Origin: Mycobacterium sp. URHD0025
GTDB taxonomy: Bacteria > Actinomycetota > Actinomycetes > Mycobacteriales > Mycobacteriaceae
Length of the DNA stretch: 64,000 bases
Assembly (NCBI RefSeq): GCF_000426065.1
Contig: NZ_AUEQ01000007.1
Coordinates: 1 to 64,000 of the forward strand
Direction of reading: 5' to 3'
Made by a program: the position numbers and the translations under genes. The notes beneath the pieces are model-generated. The model worked only from the letters and a program-made list of their open reading frames with translations, made no database searches and had not been told where the DNA came from. Of this stretch, positions 50,713 to 59,532 are shown in pieces; position 1 is the stretch's first letter; every line of letters begins with the position of its first letter.

Positions 50713-51677
50713 CGGAACCTGCCCAACCGGGTGTTGAAACCCTCTCGCTGCAGTTTGGTGACCCGGGGGTCGAGGATCGGATAGACGAGGTCCACCAACA
50801 GATTCACCCCGACGATGACCACCGTGGTGAGTAGCACCAGGCCCTGGATCAACGAGATGTCCTGGTTGGAGACCGCCTGAAGCAGCACGGTGCCCAGCCC
50901 GGACCGGGAGAACACCGTCTCGGTCACCACGGATCCCGCCAGCAACGCCCCGATGGTCGTCGCGGTCACCGTCAGCGCAGGTCCCGCCGCGTTCTTCAGG
51001 ACGTGTTTGCGGATCACCCAGGTGGGACTACCACCTTTGGCGCGCGCGGTGTTGATGTGCGGGAGAGTCAGTGTCGCTTCGGCGTTCTTCAGCAGCACCT
51101 GCGCGATGGGTGCCGAGATCGGTACCGCCAGGACGAGAGCCGGGACCAGGAGCGATGCCACCGAGCCGTCCGGGAACAACGAGAACAGTCCGAGTTGCAC
51201 CGAGAAGATCTGCAGGACAACCAGGCCCAGCCAGAATGTCGGTACGGCGCTGAACAGCGGGGGAATGGTGCGGATGAACGTCCGCAGCCACCGGAACCGG
51301 GTGGTCGAGGACAGCAGCAGGATGCCGAGTGCGAAAGCCAGGGCCAGCACGGTGGCCGTCGAGGCCAATTTGAGCGTTTCGCCGATGACGCTGCCGATCC
51401 GCTCGGTGACGGCCTGCCCGCTGGACAGCGAGAAGCCGAATTGGCCGTGTAGCAACTGATTCAGTTGTGAGAAGTACTGCACGTAAACCGGTCTGTCGTA
51501 ACCGTAGAATTCCTTGACCTGCGCGACGATGTCAGGGTTGAAGTACCCGTCACCTTTTGCCACGAAGATCGACACCGGGTCGTTCGGCAGGATGCTGACG
51601 CCCCAGAAGATCACCGTGAAAGCCAGGATCAGTACCAGTAGCGATTGGCCGATTCGTGCGGCGGCGTACTTGATCAC
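50709..51677 (-). CDS. ABC transporter permease, DppB type (cassette A)
   Basis: The 322-aa membrane protein has the DppB features L-P-N-D-P near residue 30 (after the first helix), Y-G-Y-D-R-P-V-Y-V-Q-Y near 57, and the EAA loop N-T-A-R-A-K-G-G-S near 210 with six helices. I chose GTG at 51677, 5 bp after the stop of the binding-protein gene; earlier in-frame codons would overlap that gene and lack hydrophobic character. Confidence 0.9.
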   Translation of the reverse strand: MIKYAAARIGQSLLVLILAFTVIFWGVSILPNDPVSIFVAKGDGYFNPDIVAQVKEFYGYDRPVYVQYFSQLNQLLHGQFGFSLSSGQAVTERIGSVIGETLKLASTATVLALAFALGILLLSSTTRFRWLRTFIRTIPPLFSAVPTFWLGLVVLQIFSVQLGLFSLFPDGSVASLLVPALVLAVPISAPIAQVLLKNAEATLTLPHINTARAKGGSPTWVIRKHVLKNAAGPALTVTATTIGALLAGSVVTETVFSRSGLGTVLLQAVSNQDISLIQGLVLLTTVVIVGVNLLVDLVYPILDPRVTKLQREGFNTRLGRFR

Positions 51678-51682
51678 GTCGA

Positions 51683-53269
51683 CTAGTTCTTCCAGGCGCT
51701 CTGGAACAACGGTTCCGTGTAGTTGGTGAAGTCGACGTGCACGTTCGGGGCCGCCGCGTGCACCTGCACCTCGTCCCACAAGATCAGCGCCAGTTGATCG
51801 TCGATGATCTTCTGCTGGATTCGGCCGACGACGTCTTTGAGCTGTGTCGGGTCGGTGGCCCGCAGCTCCTCCTTGGACAGCGCGATCAGCTCGTCATTTT
51901 TCGCGAACGTGAGGTTGCCGTTCTCGCGTCCGAACAGCAGCCCGAGCCCGTTGTTGTAACCGGTCCGGGTTCCCAGCAGCGGAGTCGACGGGTCGGTGTT
52001 GGCGGCGTTGAACAGTGTGGTGTCACCTGCACGGTTCTGCAACGCGACTCCCAGGTCCCGCCAGCCGGCTTCGATGAATTCGAATGCGGGGCGGAACACC
52101 ACGCTCTGGTTGGACGCGGCGAGCGTGAGATTGAGCTTCTCGCCGTCCTTTTCGCGGATGCCGTCGCCGCCGACCTTCCAACCGGCTTCATCCAGCAGGC
52201 TCTTGGCTTTCTCCGGGTCGTAGCCGATCTGGGCACTGACATCCTTGAACAGCGGATCATCTTGTCCGAGAACCGAATTACTGGCCCGGTAACTCGGAGA
52301 CAGGACGGTGTCGACCACTGCCTGCCGGTCGACGGAGAGCTGCAGCGCACGTCGCACCCGCGGATCGCTGACCAGTTCGTTGTTGACCCGGAATCCGACG
52401 AGGTTGGCGGTGAGCACCGGCGCGGCCACTGGGATCACCTGGAATCCGCCCTGTTGCAGGGCCGGTTCGTCGGTCGGCTGGATACCGCGGGCCAGGTCCA
52501 CCTGCTTGGACTGGACCGCGCCCGCGCGCAGTCCGGGCTCACCGATCACCCGCACTACGAGCTTGTCGAGGTAGGCCGCGCCCTGATTGGGCGATGACAC
52601 TGGTGGCCAGGCATAGTCCGCGCGCTTGACGAGGGTGACCTCCTGGTCTGGGACCTGTGATTCGTAGACGAACGGGCCGGAGCCGACCACATTCGCGATC
52701 TTGGCCTGGCCGTCGTAGTCCAGGGCGAGGGTCTTCAGACCGCGGATTCCGGCCCGGCCGTTGGCGGCGACCCGATAGAAGTTGCTGTTCGGCTGGTTGA
52801 GGAACACCGTGATGGTGTTGCCGGTGACTTCACTGCGGTCATAGCCGACGAAGTCGCTGAACGGCGGGATCTTCTTGGACGGGTCTCCCTTGCCGAGCTG
52901 GTCGAAGTTCGCCTTCACCACATCAGCGGTCAACGGTGATCCGTCGCTGAACGTGACGCCGTCGCGGATGGTGAAGGTGTATTGCGTCGCATCGTCGTTG
53001 CGGGAGAACTCCCGTGCCAACCAGCCCTGAACCTCGCCGCTTTTCGGATCGAGGTAGACCAGCCGGTCGACTACCTGGAACAACAGGTTGGCGGTGGTGT
53101 AGTTGGTGCTCAGGGCATCGGTGACAAATTGGACGTCGGAGAAGGTGAGGCTGCCGCCGGGTGTGGGTTGCCCAGTAGGACCCGTACTCGCCGGCTGCTG
53201 CTGGCCGGAGCATCCGGCGAACACTGCCACGGCGAGCGCGCCGGCAATCAGCTTGTACATTCGGCGCAT
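51683..53269 (-). CDS. Solute-binding lipoprotein, family 5 (cassette A)
   Basis: The 528-aa protein begins M-R-R-M-Y-K with a Sec lipoprotein signal and lipobox V-F-A-G-C near residue 20. It is a cluster C (SBP_bac_5) protein with N-D-D-A-T-Q-Y-T-F-T-I-R-D-G-V-T-F-S-D-G-S-P-L-T near 90 and R-R-A-L-Q-L-S-V-D-R near 300. These bind peptides, nickel-chelates, sugars or other small organics. The ligand is unknown, but co-transcription with flavin monooxygenases suggests the same compound is imported and then oxidised. It is the first gene of cassette A; its paralogue is at 59529. Confidence 0.93.
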   Translation of the reverse strand: MRRMYKLIAGALAVAVFAGCSGQQQPASTGPTGQPTPGGSLTFSDVQFVTDALSTNYTTANLLFQVVDRLVYLDPKSGEVQGWLAREFSRNDDATQYTFTIRDGVTFSDGSPLTADVVKANFDQLGKGDPSKKIPPFSDFVGYDRSEVTGNTITVFLNQPNSNFYRVAANGRAGIRGLKTLALDYDGQAKIANVVGSGPFVYESQVPDQEVTLVKRADYAWPPVSSPNQGAAYLDKLVVRVIGEPGLRAGAVQSKQVDLARGIQPTDEPALQQGGFQVIPVAAPVLTANLVGFRVNNELVSDPRVRRALQLSVDRQAVVDTVLSPSYRASNSVLGQDDPLFKDVSAQIGYDPEKAKSLLDEAGWKVGGDGIREKDGEKLNLTLAASNQSVVFRPAFEFIEAGWRDLGVALQNRAGDTTLFNAANTDPSTPLLGTRTGYNNGLGLLFGRENGNLTFAKNDELIALSKEELRATDPTQLKDVVGRIQQKIIDDQLALILWDEVQVHAAAPNVHVDFTNYTEPLFQSAWKN

Positions 53270-53435
53270 TGGTGTCCTTCGTGGTCGGGCGTCGTTGTTT
53301 TCGAGATCGATCGCGTGGGGCGTCGGAACCAAAGGAACACAACGGATCTCACTCGCGCGTAGGTAGCCGGAACGCTAGGGCGCGGCCTGGTGTGGATCAA
53401 TGGTTTAGTTTGCACTGCGCAAAACCATCCGCGGC

Positions 53436-54665
53436 TCAGGGTGCGCCGGCCGCGCTGGCCTCACGTTGACGGTCGTAGAACGACTTTGGCGTCGTGCCGT
53501 TCAGCACGGAATCGCCGATGATCCTTGGTTTGTAGATCACCGGATTGTGGGAGGCGAGAGTGCGCGCGTTACGCCAGTGCCGGTCCAGGCTGCTGCCTTC
53601 GCGGATCGCCGAGGCGCCGCCGGCGTTGAAGATCTGGGCACCTGCCTCGAGCACCGATTCGATGATGGTGATCTGAGCGGCGGACACATCGATGAAATTG
53701 CGGGCGTAGGCGTCCTCGGCGTCCAATCCTGCCTCTGCCAACTGGTTCGCGCGTTCCAGACTGGTCGCGACCTGCACCAGCAGTGCATCGGCCACCCGGG
53801 CGTGCCGGTAGAGATGGCCGATCACCGCCAGGACTTCGGCGTCGTCGGTGGCCCGTTCGGACCGTGCATGCAGGTTGGTTCGAACCCGGGACCTGACCAG
53901 CCCGACCGCGTCGTCGACGACATTGCGTGCGATGCCGGCCAGGTTGGCCAGATGCACCAGCTGTACGAATGCCTGGATGGGGCGCAGGTTCTCCGTCGAG
54001 CGGCTCAGGTTTCCGTTGTCTTGAACCGGGACTGCATCGAAATGCGTTGTCCCGCTGCCGGTGAGCCGCTGGCCGATACCGTCCCAGTCGTCGGCGTGGG
54101 TCACGCCGGGATCACGCGCGGAGACGACGGCGAAGGTGACTTGTCCGTCGTCCTGCCCGCCCGGATTGTCGATCGTGGCGGCGACCCGGATGTAGTCGGC
54201 GTACAGCGACCCGGTCGAGTAGTACTTGACGCCCGAAATCACCTGCCGTTCGCCGGCCCGGTGCAGCGTGGTGGTAGGCAGGAAGTCCGGGCTTGTGGCG
54301 GCCGGTTCGGATTGCGCGTTGCCGAAGATCGCGCCGTTGGCGATCCTGCGCAGCCAATGCGTGCGTTGTTCGGCAGACGGTGACTGCCGCAGGATCTCGA
54401 CGGTGGTGAAGTGGCCCCGCAGTATCTGCGGCACATTGGAATCGGCTCGACCCAGTTCGGCGAGCAATTCGAACAAGGTCGGCAGATCGACGTCGAACCC
54501 GCCGTGCTCGACAGGCACGCGCAGCCTGCCGAATCCGGCGGCGGCGAGCGCCTGGATCTCGTCATGCACCGGCTCGTCGCTGCGGCTTCGCGCAGCGGCC
54601 CTGCCCGCCAGCTGATCGAAGATCCTGCGGAACTCGGCAAGGCTGACTTGGAATGTGGCGGACAC
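53436..54665 (-). CDS. DszC-like FMN-dependent oxidoreductase (acyl-CoA dehydrogenase fold)
   Basis: The 409-aa protein has the acyl-CoA dehydrogenase fold but with DszC/SfnC-type features. F-G-N-A-Q-S-E-P replaces the usual T-E-x-x-x-G-S-D near residue 117, V-K-Y-Y-S-T-G-S-L-Y-A-D follows near 150, and the C-terminal helix bundle includes I-F-N-A-G-G-A-S-A near 350. DszC uses FMNH2 and O2 to oxidise sulfur atoms. It is the last gene of cassette B, 48 bp after the NtaA-type gene. Its presence points to organosulfur substrates. Confidence 0.87.
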   Translation of the reverse strand: MSATFQVSLAEFRRIFDQLAGRAAARSRSDEPVHDEIQALAAAGFGRLRVPVEHGGFDVDLPTLFELLAELGRADSNVPQILRGHFTTVEILRQSPSAEQRTHWLRRIANGAIFGNAQSEPAATSPDFLPTTTLHRAGERQVISGVKYYSTGSLYADYIRVAATIDNPGGQDDGQVTFAVVSARDPGVTHADDWDGIGQRLTGSGTTHFDAVPVQDNGNLSRSTENLRPIQAFVQLVHLANLAGIARNVVDDAVGLVRSRVRTNLHARSERATDDAEVLAVIGHLYRHARVADALLVQVATSLERANQLAEAGLDAEDAYARNFIDVSAAQITIIESVLEAGAQIFNAGGASAIREGSSLDRHWRNARTLASHNPVIYKPRIIGDSVLNGTTPKSFYDRQREASAAGAP

Positions 54666-54713
54666 GGGGCCCCTCTCGATTCGGTGGCTGGCAATTCTGG
54701 ATACGAGTGGGTT

Positions 54714-56045
54714 TCAGGCCACGCCCGAGACCTCGTGAGACGTCCGTGGATCTTGTAATCCGAGCCGTTCACGGATAGTCGATCCGTCATAGGTGGTGGG
54801 GAATGCGCCCGAGGCCTGCAGCAGTGGGATGACGTCGCGGTTGAACTCGGCGATGCCGTCGGGAAGCACCGGGATGTGGATGTTGAACCCGTCGACAGCA
54901 CCGTCGGCCCACCAATCCAGGATGGTGTCGGCCACGTCCTGTGATGTGCCGATGGCCAGCCGGTGCCCGCCCTCGACGCGACGCACCAGCTGCCGTGGGG
55001 TGATCTCTTCGGCAGCAGTCAGTTCGGCGAAGGAGCGTACGAAACCGACGGGGCGCGACTGGTCCTCGGTGTAGTCGAACAACTTCGAATCCAGTGGGCG
55101 GTCCGGGTCCAGGTGCTCACCGATATCGAACAACGCTGCCCGTGTGAAGAAGTCGGCGATCAGTCCGTCCTCGCCCTGGAGTCCGTGCAACGCCTCATGT
55201 TTGCGATACGCCTCGTCGCGGGTGGCGCCGACGATGACTGTCAGACCCGGCATGAGCCGGATCGCGTCCGGATCGCGGCCATGGGCGAGGGCCCTGTCCC
55301 GCAGTTGCGCCTTGTAATCGAACGCGGCCTGCTTGTGCAGCAGCGATGCGTAGACGATGTCGGCATGTTTGGCTGCCAGGTCCACTCCGGCCTGTGATGC
55401 TCCGGCCTGTGAGATCACCGGGTGGCCCTGCGGCCCGATCGGCACGTTCAACGGCCCTGCCACGTCGAAGAATTCGCCGTGGTGATCGATGCGCCGTGCG
55501 GTCGTCTCATCCCACAAGGTGTCCGTCGGCGCCGCATCGCCCGGAGGATCCCAGCTGAGCCATAGCTTCTTGACCACCTCGAGGAATTCATCAGCGCGAC
55601 GGTATCTTTCGGCCCGCGGCGGCAACGGGGCCGCGGAGAAATTGGACGCGATATCCGGGTTGAAACTGGACACCACGTTCCAGATCACCCTGCCGCCGGA
55701 GATGTGGTCGAGCGTCGCCAGCCGGCGCGCCAAATTGTAGGGGGAGTTGTACGAGGAGGACGCGGTGAGCAGAAAACCGATGTCGGGCACGGCCGCGGCG
55801 ATGGCACTGAACAGCACGGTCGGGTCGAAGCTGTGCAGCGGACGAGAGGTGTTGTCACGTTGCAGTGCCGGGTGATCGGAGACGAACACGATGTCGAACA
55901 CCCCGTCATGGGCCAGCTGCGCGGAGCGCAGGTAATGGTCCCACTCGCTGAACCGGTTCCATGTGGTTGCGGGCCACGCCCACGACCGTCCGGCCGAGCC
56001 GGTGCTGTTGACCGCGACGCTGAGGAACAGTCGTCTCTGGGTCAT
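54714..56045 (-). CDS. NtaA/DszA-family FMN-dependent monooxygenase (cassette B)
   Basis: The 443-aa luciferase-like enzyme has L-F-L-S-V-A-V-N at the start and F-D-I-V-F-V-S-D-H near residue 50. Y-N-L-A-R-R-L-A-T-L-D-H-I-S-G-G-R-V-I-W-N-V-V-S-S follows near 105, then F-N-I-H-I-P near 400. Its ATG overlaps the cassette B ATPase stop (ATGA), as in cassette A. The DszC-type gene follows, reminiscent of the DszA-DszC pair in Rhodococcus, although DBT need not be the substrate. Confidence 0.92.
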   Translation of the reverse strand: MTQRRLFLSVAVNSTGSAGRSWAWPATTWNRFSEWDHYLRSAQLAHDGVFDIVFVSDHPALQRDNTSRPLHSFDPTVLFSAIAAAVPDIGFLLTASSSYNSPYNLARRLATLDHISGGRVIWNVVSSFNPDIASNFSAAPLPPRAERYRRADEFLEVVKKLWLSWDPPGDAAPTDTLWDETTARRIDHHGEFFDVAGPLNVPIGPQGHPVISQAGASQAGVDLAAKHADIVYASLLHKQAAFDYKAQLRDRALAHGRDPDAIRLMPGLTVIVGATRDEAYRKHEALHGLQGEDGLIADFFTRAALFDIGEHLDPDRPLDSKLFDYTEDQSRPVGFVRSFAELTAAEEITPRQLVRRVEGGHRLAIGTSQDVADTILDWWADGAVDGFNIHIPVLPDGIAEFNRDVIPLLQASGAFPTTYDGSTIRERLGLQDPRTSHEVSGVA

Positions 56046-57724
56046 GAGATTCTCCGCTCGGACAGGCCGGCGAGTTGGCTGCGTAACCGGCGCCCAGGCG
56101 TGGCGGCGAGCAGCGCGCGCGTGTAGTCCTCGGCCGGCGCACCGAAGATCTGCGCGATGGGCCCGGTCTCCACCACCAGGCCGCGGCGCATCACCGCCAC
56201 GTAGTCGGATATCGACCGAACGAGGTCCAGGTCGTGCGAGATGAACAGATAGGTGAGCTTGAGTTCGCGCTGCACCTCGTCGAGCAGATCGAGGATCCGT
56301 CCCTGCGTCACTACATCCAGTGCCGACAACGCCTCGTCGAGAACGACGACAGATGACCGCGGCGCCAGGGCGCGCGCGATCGCGACCCGCTGTTGCTGCC
56401 CACCGGACAGCTCACGGGGTTTACGGCTCGCGAACGCCCCTGGCAGCCCGACCCGGTCCAGCAGTTCGGCGACGCGGCGTCGGCGCGCGGCGTGATCACC
56501 CAGCCGGAACGAGCGCAGCGGCTCGTCCACGATCTGCTCCACGGTCAGCCGCGGGTCCAGTGCTACCTGCGGATTCTGCTGTACCAGTTGGATTTCGCGC
56601 CATACGTCACGCTTGGACCGCCCGCTCAACCCGCTGACCCGCCTGCCGTGCAGGTACACCTCACCAGCGTCCGGGCGGGTCAGTCCGAGGATCAGCCGCG
56701 CCGTCGTCGACTTGCCCGAGCCGGACTCGCCGACCAAGGCGAAGGTGCTGTGGGGGGCGAGGGCGAACGTGACGTCGTCGACGGCTCTGAAATGTCCGTT
56801 CGGACCACGGGTGTAGGTCTTTGTCAGGCCTTTCACCTCGATCACGGCGGGACCGTCGGCAGGGGCTTGCTGTCGAGCTTCGCGTTCGGAAAGTCCAAAG
56901 GCGCTCGTGATGAGTTGGCTGGTGTAGTCGTGCCGGGGGGTGAACACCAGGTTGTCGATGGGGCCGTCATCGACCACTTCTCCGCTGCGCATCACGATCG
57001 CCCGGGTGGCGTGGTCGGCTGCCACCGCCAGATTGTGGGTGACGAACAGCACTGCGACGCCGGTCTGTTCGGTCAGCCGGTCGAAAACCTCCAAGACCTG
57101 CTTCTGCACCGTGACATCCAGTGCGGAGGTGGGTTCGTCGGCGATCAGCAGCGCGGGACGTAATCCGAATGCGATGGCGATCAGCACCCGCTGTTTCATC
57201 CCGCCGGACAGCTCGTGCGGGTACTGCCGGAGCCGCTGCTCGGGGTGGTCGATCCCGACCAGATCGAGTAATTCGATCGCCTTGGTGCGTAATGCTCTGC
57301 GGGACAGGCGCTGTCCCCGGGAGTGCAGGCGGAAGACCTCGGTGAGCTGACGTCCGATGGGCTGCACCGGATCCAGCGACGTCGCAGGATCTTGCGGCAC
57401 CAGCGCGACGACCCTGCCACGCAGCTTGACCAGTTCCCGTTCGGTCAGTCCGGTGAGCTCCCGGCCGCCGACCCGGATCGATCCGCTCTCGATACGCGCG
57501 GTGTCCGGCAGAAGACCGATCGCGGCCCTGCTCAACGTCGATTTGCCGGAACCGGATTCCCCGATCACGGCGACGACCTCACCCGGACGGATGGTGAGGT
57601 CCGCACCGCGCACCGCGGGATGGGCCGAACCGCGGTAGGTGATGGTGAGGTTCCGGATCTCGAGCGCAGGGCTGTCGGCGGACGCGGCAGCGGGCGTTTT
57701 TGCCGTCGGCAGGGTGGTGGTCAT
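56042..57724 (-). CDS. Fused double ABC ATPase, peptide/nickel type (cassette B)
   Basis: The 560-aa protein is a paralogue of the ATPase at 48247. It has two G-E-S-G-S-G-K-S-T Walker A motifs (near residues 54 and 335), signatures L-S-G-G-M-K-Q-R and L-S-G-G-Q-Q-Q-R, and Walker B L-L-I-A-D-E-P-T and V-V-V-L-D-E-A-L. In the second Walker B the residue after the catalytic Glu is Ala in place of the usual Pro. It powers the permeases at 57737 and 58585. Its stop overlaps the monooxygenase ATG. Confidence 0.93.
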   Translation of the reverse strand: MTTTLPTAKTPAAASADSPALEIRNLTITYRGSAHPAVRGADLTIRPGEVVAVIGESGSGKSTLSRAAIGLLPDTARIESGSIRVGGRELTGLTERELVKLRGRVVALVPQDPATSLDPVQPIGRQLTEVFRLHSRGQRLSRRALRTKAIELLDLVGIDHPEQRLRQYPHELSGGMKQRVLIAIAFGLRPALLIADEPTSALDVTVQKQVLEVFDRLTEQTGVAVLFVTHNLAVAADHATRAIVMRSGEVVDDGPIDNLVFTPRHDYTSQLITSAFGLSEREARQQAPADGPAVIEVKGLTKTYTRGPNGHFRAVDDVTFALAPHSTFALVGESGSGKSTTARLILGLTRPDAGEVYLHGRRVSGLSGRSKRDVWREIQLVQQNPQVALDPRLTVEQIVDEPLRSFRLGDHAARRRRVAELLDRVGLPGAFASRKPRELSGGQQQRVAIARALAPRSSVVVLDEALSALDVVTQGRILDLLDEVQRELKLTYLFISHDLDLVRSISDYVAVMRRGLVVETGPIAQIFGAPAEDYTRALLAATPGRRLRSQLAGLSERRIS

Positions 57725-57736
57725 TTCAGCCTCTCG

Positions 57737-58588
57737 TCAGATCCTGAATCGGCGCTGGAGTAGATGACCGGCCCGCGCGACGGCGAGTACCGCCACCAGC
57801 ACGACCACGCCGGGCAGTGTGGTGAGCCACCACGCGTTCGCCAGATAGTCGCGCCCTTCGGAGAGCAGGGTGCCCCACTCCGGTGTGGGAGGTGGCGCGC
57901 CATAGCCGAGGAAGCCGAGCCCGGCGATGTTCAGGACGGTCGATCCCAACTCGGTGGGGATAAGGGCCACGATGGGCCCGGCAGAGTTCGGCAGGACATG
58001 GCGGAACAACACCGCCGACGGTGGTGCTCCGGAAATCCGTGCGGCATCGACGTATTCGAGTGCGGCGACACGCAGGGCCTCGCCGCGGGCCACCCTGGCG
58101 AACGGCGCGATCGCGGCGATGCCCACTCCGATGGCCACGTGGGTGGTGCCGGGGCCGAACGCCGCCACCACGCACAGCGCCAGCAGGAATCCCGGCAGGG
58201 CGAGCAGCACGTCGACCAGGCGCATCACCACCGCGTCGACCGCTCCGCGCACCAGTCCGGCAGTCACCCCGAGCACTGTCCCGATCACCAAGCCGATGGA
58301 TGTTCCGATGACCGCGCCGTAGACGGTGTTGCGGGTGCCGTGGACGACGCGGGTGAAAGTGTCCCGGCCCGCCCGGTCGGTGCCGAACCAGTGGTCGAAG
58401 CTCGGTGGCAGGAACTTGTTCGCACCGTCACCGATGAGGGGATCCTGGCTGCTGAACCAGCCGGGAAAGAACGTCCACAGCACCATCGTCGTCAGCACCA
58501 GTAATGTGACCGTCGAGGCAATACTGCTGGGACTGAGCTGAATCCGAGGGCGCGACTGCGCAATGGCAGGCGTCAGGGTGGCCGTCAT
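57737..58588 (-). CDS. ABC transporter permease, DppC type (cassette B)
   Basis: The 283-aa protein parallels the permease at 49876: H-W-F-G-T-D-R-A-G-R-D-T-F near residue 65, the EAA loop A-A-L-E-Y-V-D-A-A-R-I-S-G near 172 and P-P-P-T-P-E-W-G-T near 230. It overlaps the DppB-type gene by 4 bp (ATGA) and lies 12 bp before the ATPase gene. Confidence 0.92.
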   Translation of the reverse strand: MTATLTPAIAQSRPRIQLSPSSIASTVTLLVLTTMVLWTFFPGWFSSQDPLIGDGANKFLPPSFDHWFGTDRAGRDTFTRVVHGTRNTVYGAVIGTSIGLVIGTVLGVTAGLVRGAVDAVVMRLVDVLLALPGFLLALCVVAAFGPGTTHVAIGVGIAAIAPFARVARGEALRVAALEYVDAARISGAPPSAVLFRHVLPNSAGPIVALIPTELGSTVLNIAGLGFLGYGAPPPTPEWGTLLSEGRDYLANAWWLTTLPGVVVLVAVLAVARAGHLLQRRFRI

Positions 58589-59532
58589 TCCCGTGCTCCG
58601 CCCGCGGTGAGCAGTATCCGCCGGTCCAGGGCCGGGTAGAGCAGGTCGATCACCAGGTTCACCGCCACATAGACGCCCGCGATGATCAAGATGAACCCCT
58701 GGACCAGCGACACGTCCTGCGAGGACACCGCGGTTTGAAGCACGCGGCCGATACCGGCCCGGGCGAACACGGTTTCGGTGACGACGGTGCCACCGACGAG
58801 GGTTCCCAGTACGGTGCCGGCGACCGTGAGGCCCGGCCCTGCTGCGTTGCGGACCACGTGCCGCCAGAACACCCAGTGTTTGTCCGCCCCCTTCGCGCGC
58901 ACGACGTCGATGAAGTCACTGGCCAGCACGGTGTCGACACTCTTGAGCAGCACCTGCGCGAGGGTGGCCGACAACGGCAGGCCGAGCACCAGCGACGGCA
59001 CCAGGATGGAAAGGAAGGTGCCGTCGGGAAAGGCCGAGATCCAACCCAGTTGGAATGACAGCACGTTCAGCACGACGATGCCGACCCAGAACACCGGTGC
59101 GGCCGCGAACAGTGGTGGCAGTGCTACGACCGAGGACCGAAGCCAGCGCCAGCTGGCCAATGACGCTGTGGTGACGATGCTTCCGGCGATGAGCAGAGCC
59201 ACGATGAATGCCGTGAACGTCAGACGGAGGGTGGGCAGTGCGGCGTCACCGATCGCCTGCGCCACCGTCTGCCCGGTACTCATGGAGTAGCCGAGCCCGC
59301 CACGAACCACATGCCCGAGTTCGATGAAGTACCGCTGGAGGACCCCGTGGTCGTACCCGTAATACAGCTTCATCTGTGCGACGGTCTGCGGGTCGATCAC
59401 CCCGCTGTCGTCGGTGGCGAACATGTCGATCGGGTTCGACGGAAGCAGCGTGATCGCGATGAAGGTCAGTGTGTAGGCCAGCCACAGCACGACGACGGCC
59501 TGAAACAGCCGACCACCGACGTAGCGGTTCAC
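58585..59532 (-). CDS. ABC transporter permease, DppB type (cassette B)
   Basis: The 315-aa protein parallels the permease at 50709: L-P-S-N-P-I-D near residue 30, Y-G-Y-D-H-G-V-L-Q-R-Y near 57, and the EAA loop V-R-A-K-G-A-D near 210. Six helices. It overlaps both the binding-protein gene and the DppC-type gene by 4 bp each. Confidence 0.92.
   Translation of the reverse strand: MNRYVGGRLFQAVVVLWLAYTLTFIAITLLPSNPIDMFATDDSGVIDPQTVAQMKLYYGYDHGVLQRYFIELGHVVRGGLGYSMSTGQTVAQAIGDAALPTLRLTFTAFIVALLIAGSIVTTASLASWRWLRSSVVALPPLFAAAPVFWVGIVVLNVLSFQLGWISAFPDGTFLSILVPSLVLGLPLSATLAQVLLKSVDTVLASDFIDVVRAKGADKHWVFWRHVVRNAAGPGLTVAGTVLGTLVGGTVVTETVFARAGIGRVLQTAVSSQDVSLVQGFILIIAGVYVAVNLVIDLLYPALDRRILLTAGGARE

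Noticed and set aside
53400..53428. atggttt / aaaccat repeat in the gap between cassettes A and B as terminator or operator
   Set aside because: The arms are short, the inner pairing is imperfect and no U-tract follows in the minus direction. A weak hairpin is possible but not distinctive.
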